A stretch of DNA of 64,000 bases from Paraspadella gotoi (Eukaryota; Chaetognatha): contig CM119265.1 in the NCBI GenBank assembly GCA_051294375.1, positions 19,868,880-19,932,879 on the forward strand, read 5' to 3'. The notes beneath the pieces are model-generated. The model had not been told where the DNA came from. It saw only the letters and a list, made by a program, of their open reading frames with translations, and made no database searches. Made by a program: the position numbers and the translations under genes. Shown here in pieces: positions 12,489-43,302 of the stretch; the first letter of the stretch is position 1; each line of letters starts with the position of its first letter.

Positions 12489-13080
12489 AGGCCGGAACAG
12501 GTTGAAAACTAGAAGTTCTCTTCAAATAAATAATGATAAAGTGACTGTTAGAGAATATGAAAATAAAAATAATTTTTAAAAATTATCTTATTAATAAGCG
12601 CACGGAAGCCTTTAAAGATTATTTTATTACTATATAAAGTTAAAAATTTTTTTTGAATTTTTCAATTTTTTTTTAATGGATTCTGATAGAGCTTTAAAAG
12701 TTAGATAAAGGTTATTAATACAAATTTTTAAAATTTTTTTTGTTTTATTGATAAAAATTTTAAAAAACTATAAAATTCAGCCAATGATGATGATGATGAT
12801 GATTTTTTAATGTTTTTTTCTGTTTTTTAACCAATTTCTTGTCAAAATTTTTAAAAATTGTAGTACTAACTTTCATTTAACTTTTCAAGCTCTATAGGAA
12901 TCCGTTCTTAAAAACAAATTTTTTTTAAAAAATATTTTTGTCATTTGTTATATATTAATAAATATTTAAAAGCTTCAGTGCAAACAACCCAATGAACTAA
13001 TTCAAAAAAGTTGCATGAAAATCGATTTAGTAATAGAAGGAAAAAAGGAATTTTTTTGAGAGAATTAAAAGTTATAAAAA
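12489..13080 (+). mobile_element. 0.6-kb interspersed foldback repeat, copy 1
   Basis: From aggccggaacaggttgaaaa to the GAGAGAATTAAAAGTTATA end, this segment is closely matched by 57321-57890 apart from small indels. Internally it is an imperfect palindrome. The left gcgcacggaagcctttaaag pairs with the right tttaaaagcttcagtgc, and the left ggattctgatagagctttaa pairs with agctctataggaatccg. It carries no open frame. A MITE-like foldback transposon is the likeliest identity. I did not find the target-site duplication. Confidence 0.8.
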
Positions 13081-13487
13081 GTGTTTCAATTTTTGCCCGC
13101 CTTAAGCCATCATACTTATCCCCAAAAAATCTGGTTAATATTATTAATTTCCCACGGTTTTCCAAACGTTACCCCTTTTATATCATATTAATACAAAACA
13201 CCCTAAAAGACTAACAAAGCCTTTTTAACGTTCTTTAGGCTCATCCCTCTTCAATTATATAATTTAATTATAGTTTTTCCATAGTCGGCCTCGCTTACTT
13301 CGATTTTGTTTTATTTTAATTTTCCGTCTATCTTGGACGCTGTCCACACAGATATTTTTTTGGTATCTTTTTTATAACATTATTGGTTTCCCTCGCTAAA
13401 CAGGTTAGCTAAAACTGATTGTTAGTATTCAATCCTGTTGATGTCCTAAAAGTGGTAAGCTTTAGACTTTAGCATTTATATACGTTG

Positions 13488-13621
<134 letters not shown>

Positions 13622-13805
13622 TCCAATTTTCTCGACCGGTTGCGACATTTCTCAGAAATATTTTCTTTCTCAGAGCAGCAGCGAGAACCTCAGCTACTTT
13701 ACTACCGGTTCCGAAGTTAATTCTTCAGAAAACTCCATTGAAGTTCTACCATGTTCGGATCGTCTTGAAAAAGAAATTTGTCGATTTATAGCCACAATTT
13801 TAATT

Positions 13806-16800
13806 ATGCCGTTGCTCAAACGTCTTTTCGGAAAAAGCGGTGAGACAATCATGTTATTTTTGAAATAATTCCTTGTACACACCTTTTTTTTTCCCGTTAT
13901 CTAAAGAACACAAGACTACTGTCGATTAGGGTACCGACTACAAAACCGGCGTAGGAGTTATTTTGTAATACCTTTTTTTTTTTACTTCCCCCTATTTGTA
14001 CTCAGACCCGTTGTACGTGGTCCTCGTTGGCGACGTCCGGGCTGGCAAGTCGACTTTAACGGAAAAGTTGACCAAGAAATCAAGCCTTAGTTCGGATCAG
14101 AGTCGCAGCCACACCAAAGAAGCCGCTCTTTTCCGGACACCCGACGGGCGACTGGAGGTTTGCGACACTCCAGGATGTAACCCGCTCGAAGACAAGTTCA
14201 CTCACAACATTTGGATCGCGCAGGCGTTCAACAGGTTTGAAAAACGGGAATTGTGCTACAGGGTTTATAATTGCAACTGTGATTATTAAACGATATTGTT
14301 GATCATTACAAAAATTATCGTATTAAATCTTCGAAATTTCCCAGGCTGTACATAAATTTTCAACAGGAATTAATTATTTTTTTCTAATCTTATTAAAAAT
14401 TGTTGAATTATACATTGTATAATACATTGTACAATATACAAGTCATTTAGAATATGTCCGGGAATTCGATGCATGCTTAAACAATTTTCACTTTGAAATG
14501 TGACTAGCAAGTGCATGGCTAATTGTATATATATTGGTTGTACCAATTTCATAAAATAATAATTTCATTTCATAATAATCTTGCTCCTGACTTAGGACAG
14601 GCTTTGGTGGTTTAAGGCCTCCATCGCTCTTACAAGATAATTACATAGCAGGTCCCTGCAAGCTTTATATTTGTCGAGGATCAGTATTGAATTACTATTA
14701 AATAGCAAACTATATTCCATTTCAAACACAGAAAGCCAATATCTCTCCTTCTGATCGTGGTGAAAGCAGATCGCGGGATCTCCAATGTGATCGACGATGT
14801 TGCCAAATACGCCGAGGGATTTCTTGATCTGCTCGACGTCCTCGGCGTCTGCGTCACCCACATGGACAGGGACGATGTCACTTGGACGGAAAGGGATTTC
14901 AAATTGGTATGGGTTTGCAAAGGTGGTTGGTATGGGTACTAAGGTTAGGTCATGATTGTTATTTTGACCCGTTTCGATGGAACTCCCAGGCTCTCTCCGA
15001 CTTGGGATTGGACTCTGTGATCTTCGCTTCCAAACCCTCCACTGGCAACGAATTGCAACGCGCTGTCGAATCCATCTGCAGCAAGAAGCCCATCGACGTC
15101 TCCGTCGACAGCGAGAGCTTCTTTAAGTTTTTCAAGCTCAACGACAGCAACTTTAAGCTGCTGCATTCCGTTAGAAAAGAAGTGCAGCGAATGGAGATGG
15201 TCGTTCGGAAGTTCCATGAAATCTACGGAACGGTTGAAGGTATGTCTAATATTTACTACTTTTAATTGAGTATTTTTTTAATTTCATTTTATTTTATTTT
15301 ATTTTCATCGAGATTCGGACCTTTCCAAAGTCGACCTGCTTTTCGAATTTGCCCTTTGGATGCGTTCGTGGATTCCGGAGGCTCGTAGACGCGTCTCCGC
15401 CGAAAACTCCTTCGTCACCGATGGACCAGAGAAGGCGACAGAGGCCGGTCATCTCGCCAACTTGACGAACCAGTTGACGACGGTCTTGGGGGATTTGACA
15501 ACGAACCTGGAGACATTTTCCAACAGTGGGTGAGACCGTTATATATTTATTATCTAATTGTTACCTTGCCATAATATTTCGCTCGTTATCAAATCATTTA
15601 CAGTCGCGACTATTTACGAAAGTGTACACACTGCGGCAAGATTTGGGATAACCACAGTGGATATCAATTTCGCTGTTGGGAGAGGTTAAATAGCTGGAGT
15701 GACTGGAGTGGCTGGTCGAGTTGGACGAACGGAAGCGATAAAGTCCCCAGTCTGTGTGAAATAAAGGAGAGCAGAGCGACGGGAGAGAAGGGAAAACTGG
15801 CGGAAGGTTTGATTCTCTCCGGCGAAACCGCGTCGTTCTCTTTCCGTTGGACAGATTTCTCGTCGACTCTGGATATTCTGCCTATTAAGACTTTTGAGAA
15901 CAACGAAAACTTCGAACTCTCGAACGTGGAATGTCTCGACCGCCGCCGCGACGCCAGAGGCTGTGGAAAAACTGTCGTGTGGAAAGATATGGCGCCGGTC
16001 AGCTCCGAGGCGGATTTCGATGCCCCAGTGGCTAATGGCGACGACGAAGTTGACACTGATGCAGTAGACGTTTTAGATTATTTGTCCTNNNNNNNNNNCT
16101 ACCCAACGACAGCCGTAGATTCGGCGACGAGAGACGGTTTGAAGGCTGCAGTCGGTCCGAGTTGGGTAGTCGACGATTGCAAGAATAGTGAGGACAGGGA
16201 AGACCGTCTTAACAGCTCCGGTGCAGAAATGAACGTCGCTGACAAATGTGACGCCGTCTTAAGCAAAGCACAACGAAAGCGGCGCCGTCGTAAAAACAAA
16301 ATGAACCAAAATAAAAAGTGCTGTTTTGAATCGGCTGAAAAGCCATTTGGCACCGAAAACTTTGGCGACGACGACTTGGAAGAAGACGGAAAAACCTACG
16401 AAGAGGAAGAAAAGTCTTTGGACAAAGTGGAGGAGGGCGCCAACTTAAACGAGGACGGAATGGGAGGCGGGAAACGTAAAAAGAAAAAGGCGAGGCGGCA
16501 GAGGCAAAAAGACAAAAAAAGATCAAAATTCGAATCCGGAAATAGTAATATCAGTAATAATGCTGGTTGCAAGGCGATGAAAATTGGCGAAGAAAAGCGT
16601 AAAAATGGCGCAAAACATTTTCCATCAGTTTCTAATAAAAAATCTAAGCTTGGAGAGGGTTCGGCTGGAGCTAAAAACAGTTACCTTTACTTTGACGATT
16701 GGTTCAAAAGCGCACCCTCTGATAGACTCAAAAGCAAGATTGGCTGGGAGTCGACTTTCGAAAAAAAGTTGAACGAGTGCCAATTACCGAGATGCCCGTC

Positions 16801-18209
16801 GCTCGATATTGTTCGACAAGCTGAAGTGCAAGAAAAAAAATCTTACAAAAAGATAGAAGACTACATCATTGAAAATCCGGAGAATGACGACACCATGTCG
16901 ACGGTATATGTTCAAAGCATAAATATAATTGAGAGCAAGGGCGAAACCAATGATCTGACAAAGTATGAAAGCAAGGACGAGACCAAGGATAAAAGCAAGG
17001 ACGAGACCAAGGATAAAAGCAAGGACGAGACCAAGGATAAAAGCAAGGACGAGACCAAGGATAAAAGCAAGGACGAGACCAAGATAAAGCAAGGACGAGA
17101 CCAAGGATAAAAGCAAGGACGAGACCAAGGATAAAAGCAAGGACGAGACCAAGGATAAAAGCAAGGACGAGACCAAGGATAAAAGACAAGGACGAGACCA
17201 AGGATAAAGCAAGGACGAGACCAAGGATAAAAGCAAGGACGAGACCAAGGATAAAGCAAGGACGAGACCAAGGATAAGAGCAAGGACGAGACCAAGGATA
17301 AAGCAAGGACGAGACCAAGGATAGAAGCAGGACGAGACCAAGGATAAAGAGCAAGGACGAGACCAAGGATAAAAGACAAGGATCGAGACCAAGGATAAAA
17401 GCAAGGACGAGACCAAGGATGAGAGCAAGAGCGTGAGCAAGGGAGAGAGCGAGAGCAAAGTCGACGCTGACGCCAGGCTCTTCGATGAATTAAGAGAAAG
17501 CATGATTCCCGTCACAATTCTTCCCGTGATCATCGAAAGTTCTTTCGGAAACTCTTTTGGCGTCGTGAGAAAAGAAAGGTGGACGACGATAGGCAAAGTC
17601 GAAGCGAATTTCGAAAGCGAAGCTCTTGGATCGAAAGAGAAAAATTTTGATGAAAAAGAGTCAAAAAGGAGCCAAAGTATTCCGGTTTCCACTCTAAACC
17701 AAGTCGTCGAAGACCCGAGCGGTAGCAGTCCGACTTGTAACAGTACTAACAGTACTAACAGTAGTTTCCTCAAAAAACCGTCGAAGATCGACGATCCGAC
17801 GAAAACGGAAGCAGCCAAGGACGTCTCTCAAAAGATTCGGGCGACCGTCGAAACTTTGGAAGAGGAGCACTCGGCCAGCGTCGCGATCCATCGATCGAGG
17901 AACGTCGGCCATACCAAATCCCGAGTTCGTGCTAGTGCTTCCACTATCACCAGTCCACCCACCTTTTTTGGCGCTCCGAACCCGGATCTTTTCTTCCCTT
18001 CTCGAAGATCGGCGGGAGCCCCTGGTTGGGATGCAACATTTAACGACCGGATGGCGAATTGCGTCATTGACGATGCCGGCGACAGCGGCGGCTACTCTCT
18101 GTGGAAAAGGTTTTTTTCTGATCCAATACGACGAGTTCGCAGAAGGTTTTTTGGCCTTTTCGCGTGCCATTCGGGGATCCGGACCGATTCGATGCTCTCA
18201 CTTCGGTGA
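13806..18209 (+). CDS. AIG1-like G-domain protein with zinc-ribbon-like module and charged repeat tail
   Basis: Exons 13806-13839, 14006-14234, 14732-14906, 14990-15239, 15313-15529 and 15604-18209 join with compatible phases. The start MPLLKRLFGKS was chosen because it is the only upstream exon whose phase fits. A P-loop GTPase domain follows: G1 GDVRAGKST (residues 20-28), G3 DTPG (65-68) and G4-like THMD (130-133), in place of NKxD as in AIG1/GIMAP-type GTPases. Near residue 309 comes CTHCGKIW, then a later Cys cluster ending GCGKTVVWKDM, suggesting a zinc-binding module. A Lys/Glu-rich region and 19 copies of a KDKSKDET-type octad (16969-17425) follow, then a Ser-rich tail ending at 18209. 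The last exon has 10 N (16089-16098), and the frame shifts inside the repeat, so the tail reads in another frame than the front. Candidate polyA signal AATAAA at 18750. The substrate or process is unknown. Confidence 0.75.
16089..16098. other. 10-N gap inside an exon
   Basis: Ten unknown bases lie in the Asp-rich part of the G-domain gene's last exon. The frame stays open across it if exactly ten bases are missing, but the number may be a placeholder. Confidence 0.95.
16969..17425 (+). repeat. 24-bp coding minisatellite (about 19 units)
   Basis: The unit is agcaaggacgagaccaagga plus taaa and encodes SKDETKDK. The first five units are exact and in frame. Later units carry one- and two-base losses or gains (for example gataaagc, agacaagg, gatcgagacc), nearly all in or next to A-runs. 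That pattern points to sequencing or consensus error in a repeat that short reads could not polish, although real slippage is possible. Confidence 0.95.
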
Positions 18210-19382
18210 ATCGACAAACAGTTTAGCCTATACTTTAGGCCTATATTTTATTTCCAGTTAAAAATAGACCTTTTACATTTTAAGTTTTTGAGACGCTTGC
18301 ATTGGAAGCCTTTTGATGCGGGGATTTAGTCACGAAGAAATAGTTTCCTTTTTTTTAAACAAATTTTCTGATATTTTTCGGTTTTTGATTTCTTAGTTTT
18401 CTTTTTTTAATTGCCATTGTTGTATAATTTATTTGGATGAACCCAGTCTGATTTTCAAAATAGCGTTTTATAATCATTAATCCTAATCATTTAAACCTTT
18501 ATATAAAATCTTCATCCTTGCTGATGATTTACCATTGCTATTTTGTTGAAAATTTTGTTAATACAGTGCCACTGTTTTTTTTTTTGGGGGGGGGGGTTTG
18601 GTGTCAAGATGGTTAAAATTAGTTCTTATATTTTTATTTTTTTATTGGCTGTTTCACCTTTAAAAAACCTAATTTAATATTCAAGTTTAATGGTTACCTC
18701 CTTTTGCAATTAAATTATTTTCGAAATGAACCCTTGATAAATTGTATTTAATAAAGTTTTTAGTTGCAGCATCGTTCTTTTATTATCATCAGGTATATAA
18801 TGCAGGTACAATGTACTATTAATGGGCTAGTTCGTAATCTTATTATTCAAATCTCTCTGAATGGCTTCATTTCGTCTTTTTTAAAAATTATGGTTTTGTT
18901 GGATATCTTGGTATTAACGACCAACAAATTAGTGAGCAATTGATTTTATTGTATTTCTAATCACGATAAAAGGTTCTTCATTTAACCGTATTATCTGTTC
19001 AAAAAACGATTATGGTCATTTGTACGAATTGCAACTGAAAAAAGAATTGGCCACGAGTATGTGCTACAAAATGACAAAAGCAATCGTGGTAGGCATAATT
19101 ACATCAGAAAAAAAAATGTTAAAAACTTCTTTTTAGTAATTAGAAGTCTAAGGATGCCCAATTTTGTGGCTACAAATATATATATATATAGAACAAATGA
19201 CATATGAAGAAGCGAAACATCCATCAAAGCGAAATGAGAAATGTTGAAAAGAAAACGCCTCGTCGGTGTCTACGTTTAAATTCGACCAAAGTTTAAAAAG
19301 CAAGTGATCAATGTTTTACACACACAAAAAGTAGGCGACTAGAGGTCTTAATTGTTAAAAAAAAGAAAATGTAAAGGTATAG
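18210..19382. other. Convergent intergenic region
   Basis: It separates the 3' ends of the plus-strand G-domain gene and the minus-strand WW/CUE gene. It is AT-rich, with a candidate AATAAA at 18750-18755 for the first gene and TTTATT (a minus-strand AATAAA) around 18778 and 18946 for the second. No coding potential seen. Confidence 0.55.
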
Positions 19383-38502
<19,120 letters not shown>

Positions 38503-38699
38503 TGTGATATGTTGCTTGAAAGTGTAAAAGTATAACATAAATATTATCTTTATTTGTATTTAGTTTCATTATTATTTTAAATCATCTAATAAAATTTATA
38601 TAGAGCTAGTAATTTCTTGAAAACCAAAATATGTATTACTTTTAAATCCATTATATGACAAAACAGGAAAAACTAATTTGGACTTACCAAGCTTGATTG

Positions 38700-39310
38700 A
38701 TGAAAAGCAGAATGAGCACCACAAGATAAAGAAAACGAGTGCTGACGTTCGAGTGAAGATAACGAAACACCGCTGTGTCGTGAAAGTAACTTCAATTTGA
38801 ATCTAAGTAGAAGAAATTAAAAATTGTGTTATTTATAACATAAATAAATTTAAAAATAAATTAAATATCATAGAAAATAAAAAACGAATATATACAAATG
38901 AAAGACAATTTGCTTCTTGAAGTTAACTGTTGAATATCATATGCAGTGAAAAGTTACAGATTACGCATAAGTTTAGTACAATATGAAGCTCGCTTAGTTA
39001 ATTTTCATTATTTTTTATGCTTTTTTAAAAATTTATACCAATGCCAAGCTTTTGTACAAAATTAAACGAATGCCCGCTGATTTGGACAGAATACGGTCAC
39101 AGTGCGAGAATTATATATACAAACGAGTTTTAACAAAAACACGTAGATTAAGATAATGTCGCGAATATTGTTCCTTTTTTTCATAATGTTCCTGGGCCTA
39201 ACTGTGGCAGTTCTGATAGGAAGAAAACCAGATTCGTGTTCTTCGAAACGATTCGAGTGTCATGATTGGTTGACAGGAAACTAATTCGGCTTTCTGATTG
39301 GCCAGCACAT
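38700..39310 (-). promoter_or_regulatory. Likely promoter/5' region of the WW/CUE gene
   Basis: Upstream of the WW/CUE start codon on the minus strand are two CCAAT boxes (complements of gattggttgac near 39265 and gattggcca near 39297). The position between the LITAF-like gene's 3' end and the WW/CUE start fits a promoter. No start site can be fixed from sequence alone. Confidence 0.3.
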
Positions 39311-39815
39311 AAGTCAGTGAGCGATCTCGATGCACGGGCTCGGCTGGCAGCGCAGGGTCTTCTCAAAGACTCAATCATTTTCATTCCCGATCGAGATGCC
39401 GTTCGGTAGTGGGCAAATTTTGTGCAATGTGACCTTCGAGTCGTTGCAGTTTGACAGCCAATCAATCGATTATTTTTCGAATCGCACGAGAGAAAATTCA
39501 ATAGAAAAATCCCATCATTCCTTTATCTTTTCCACGTTTTTGACTGTTCCCCTGACGATTTGTTTTAATGATATAGTAACTGGTTTGTCATAAAACACAA
39601 AATGGTTGTCAATAGGAATAAACAAATTTGAAGCAAGAACAATTCCCATACCATAGCGGTATCATTTTTACAAACTCGAAGAATTAGCAAAGAAAAAAAA
39701 AGAATTAATTCATGTACAAATAATGACTTCCTTCTATTGTTTCATTACTAACAACCGGATCAAGAACTTGCAATTGACATTAACTTCTCGCAAAAACTCG
39801 ACGCCTCTCGGAACC

Positions 39816-40770
39816 TCAGCCGAGATCCCCAGGCTTTCGGGCCTCCCTCCCGATTTTCGATCCGCATTTGGGACACGAATGAATGACGTCCTTTGCTCCG
39901 CTCCAGACGCAGGGAATGAACGCTCCGATCTGATGCAAAATTGGGTTCAAAGAGAATTGATAAGTTGATTGTTTGGAAAAGATCGAGTATAACGATAATC
40001 GCATTATCTTAGCTTTTTTAGATTTTTGTTTATAAACGTGCTTAGAGTTGAAAGTTGATTGATTGATTTATAAATTGATTGACTAAATTCAAAATGTGTC
40101 GATCAATATTTCTAGACGTCACAAAACAAAATGTCCATCGTCTAATATCAATGCCTGTGGTTTTATAAAGATTTTACAATATTACGATTACATTTATCAT
40201 CATCCTGATCATGGTAATTTTTACATGCTTATCGAATCCGACTCACCCCGCAGCCTATGAAAAACAAAAGGCAAGAGAGAAACCAGGAAGTTCGTCCCAT
40301 GACGTTGGTCGTCTGCGTCTCAACCTCTTCGCCGCAAAACTTGCATTGCGTCTCCTGCGATATGACCCTCTTTTAGATGAACTCTTACTTTAGCTTCACC
40401 GGATCATCGCCACATCTAAACTTGGTCAAATCGAATGATCTTTGCTTAGCAGTAATTCAGTAAGACTTCCGTGCTAACTTTTAACGTTACGAACCATGTG
40501 CAAAATGTCTCTTTCGACCTAAGATTTTTCGATAAACATATTTTGTGGCCACTGATTGTTTTAATTAAGACCTTTAATCACATAAGATTAAGTCATAACA
40601 TGTCTACTGACCTTTGGGAGAAATCCGAGGTGAGCCAATTTTTCCTCATCGGAACCAGTCGCCGAACCGGACCCATTTCCCGTGGATTCGGGTTCAGGAT
40701 CGGAAGGCGTAGCGGGATCTGCCGGAGCCACCGGTACCACTTCCGGTTCCAGAGGATCAATCTCCGGCAT
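39816..40770 (-). CDS. LITAF-domain membrane-associated protein
   Basis: Three exons (40770-40612, 40369-40247 and 39929-39816) join in phase 0 and give 131 residues. The N-terminal 53 residues are acidic and Pro-rich. The LITAF domain follows: a first zinc knuckle QCKFCGEEVETQTTN (Cys62, Cys65), a hydrophobic in-plane segment (about residues 75-103, WFLSCLLFFIGCG then IGAFIPCVW), and a second knuckle HSCPKCGSKIG (Cys113, Cys116). LITAF-family proteins sit monotopically on late endosomes and lysosomes and act in endosomal sorting and inflammatory gene control. The N-terminus lacks the PPxY and PSAP motifs used by vertebrate LITAF to bind Nedd4-type WW domains and TSG101. Length is close to the usual 130-160 residues. 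Confidence 0.88.
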
Positions 40771-43302
40771 AATTTAAAAAATAAAATTTGAAAAAAAAAA
40801 AACGAAATCTGGAAAGTCAAACTGGGAAGGAGCGAGGCGAAATCGTTTGTGAAATTATCCCGTCTTTTTCCGCGGTGTTCTTTTTAAATGATTCAATTTC
40901 TTTTTTTAGGCTCTCGTAACGAGGAAACAAACAGGAAGGCAGCCTCGAAAAAACTTCACGAGGGATGGATGGTGAAAACTTAAAAAGGCCACTCACAACG
41001 CGAGCTTCTCACGCCGAATGGTTCACTCGACTCTGGTTTGTGAATCAGACGAATGAAAAGGGAGGGGGCGTCTGGAATTTATCATGTGTTGGGGAAATAA
41101 CGATGACATCGAAAGTATTTGGTAAACACGAATAGTCACGCGGCTGTTTGGTTTAAAAACAAGAACAAAACAAAGCAAATACCAATAACTTAAGGAGCTT
41201 CGACAGAACCTGCTAATTTGTTTTGTCTCAGGTTTGTTTATAAATTATACTATAATTTTTATTTAAAGTACATATTTTTTAATAATTTGTGAGTTGTTTT
41301 ATTTTAAAAGCAGAAAACAAATGAAACGGAGAGGGGGGGGGAAAGTAGAATAAGAAACTGGAAAAACTGTTCTTATCTGATGAGAAAAAGAGCGTAGTCG
41401 AGAGGGAGGGAGGCAATAAGGGGAGAAGGGGATGGAGAGAGAGAGAGAGAGAAATCGAGAGAGAAACTCGCCGAGGATTCTTAATTATCTCTAAATTTCA
41501 ATGCATCAGTGAAGGACTGTAGGAGGTTCAGGTCGTAAAATGAGGCACTTTATTTGGAATTACTGTAGTTTGTAAGAGGTCCGCACATACATAAGCAGTT
41601 TAAGCACTAAGCAGAGATATCTAGAATTAAAAGAAAAAATCTGTCATAACTGAAATTAACATCTTGGCCTTGGCGTGAAAAAAAAGAGTCGTAATTGCAT
41701 AAACTCTATTTGTGATCTATAATTCAAAGAACAAGCGAATCTGTCGGAACGAAGCGTAGGTTATCATAACCCAACAAAACCATACTATTAATAAAGGACA
41801 CATTAAAATCGAGACTAGTCAAATTCTTCCGTAAAGTTGGTCTATTGGTCAGATTTTACATCTGGACTTTTATCTTTTATATAACTATGTTAACGTCAAA
41901 CTAAAAGAGTAAATACAAAAAATTTTAACAGTTTTTGACCAACAATAGAAAATGCTATCATAGATTTTAAAATTTGTGTATTTTCATACTATCTGTGGTC
42001 CCACTGGGTATGAAAAATACCCTAACTTTAATGCAATAGTTTTGTAAATATGACCCATTTTGCCCCATATAAGATAGAAAATAGACGGGATCATACCGTA
42101 AAAATAAAACGTGGACGTCCTTTATGGAAGAGAAGATCGATTCATTATTAAAAAAAAAAATATTTACAAGTGACTTTTTGAAAACAAAGCGAATCTTTCC
42201 ATATGAAAAAGGAAGCTCTTTTAACGTCAACAACGGTAACGGCAAGATGGTAATATATTTTGAATAGTGATTCGAACATTTTTACATCTCCCCCTTGCCT
42301 TCATCAAACATACTAAATAAAATATTCAGTATGACTAGATACACGAACCACCACAATTGAACGAGTTTTTTGATTCTGAAAAGAACCGTTTATTATTCTT
42401 TTTGTTTTTGTTTTTTAGTAAAACGCGTAAGAAAATAAAATCGATTTCAAATTGTACATAGAATATTGCGTGGAAAAAGGGGAAAGGGAAAACGGAACGT
42501 ATCAAACAATCTTGAATGTAAGCGACGGATATAGATTAGGTTCTTCGTAAGTATAAAAGTTCCGTTTCTTTAATAAATGGGACAGAATTTAAAGTTTCCA
42601 ACGACCGCCGATATGAAGCCTGACCTGAGGCTACGCTATTTTCTTCAAAATGCCTCGTCTTGAAGATAACATTTTTTACGTACTGGCTCGAGGAAGGCAT
42701 TTTGAGGTTGTTCGGCTTTGCTTGCCGGACAGTTCATTAAAAAAACATCAATTCAAAACAAAAAAAAAACTAAAGAAATATTTTAAAAAAATTATAATCA
42801 ATACTAAAACTAAGCTAATTCTTTTTTTGTTATATCTACCCAAGCTCGACAACAAAGAGTAATAAAGGGGAAGAAGGAATTAATATCGAGGGAAAAAAAT
42901 TGGAAAAGCTGGAAACTCCCCGTTCGGTCATTATCGATGTTGTTAGTCTCTTTCGCCGGATGAAAAAGATTACCGAACGATTGGCTGGTGTCGTTGAGGA
43001 GTCGGGAAGGGTGTAAATCGGAGGGGGGGGAGAAGGAATTAGGGGAAACTGGGGAGGGGGAAGTCAGGTCAAAGTTTGACGGGAAAGTCGGAGAAAGGAA
43101 ACTGCAACTGAGGGAGAGACGACGTATCGAAGAGGAAACGAAAGTTCAAAGGAATAACTAAAAATTGTATAAAAACCTAAAAGTAACGAAACGCGAATGA
43201 AAGGACAGCGATGAAACTAAGGCTAATAAAAAAAAAGGCTAAAAAATATTCATCCATGACTGAAGACGTAAGTATAAACATTGTGGTGACGCGAAAGGGG
43301 GG
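40771..43302. other. Intergenic region with purine-rich tracts
   Basis: It holds the 5' flank of the LITAF-like gene and the 3' flank of the CTDSPL2-like gene, both on the minus strand. G-rich/GA-rich patches occur at 41325-41470 and 43020-43110. TTTATT near 42389 is a candidate minus-strand polyA signal for the phosphatase gene. No open frame looks coding. Confidence 0.5.

Noticed and set aside
16784-17818. Long antisense open frames in all three minus-strand frames
   Set aside because: They arise from a 24-bp repeat with no stop in any minus-strand frame, and read as repetitive Leu/Ser/Val strings. The sense strand carries the gene.
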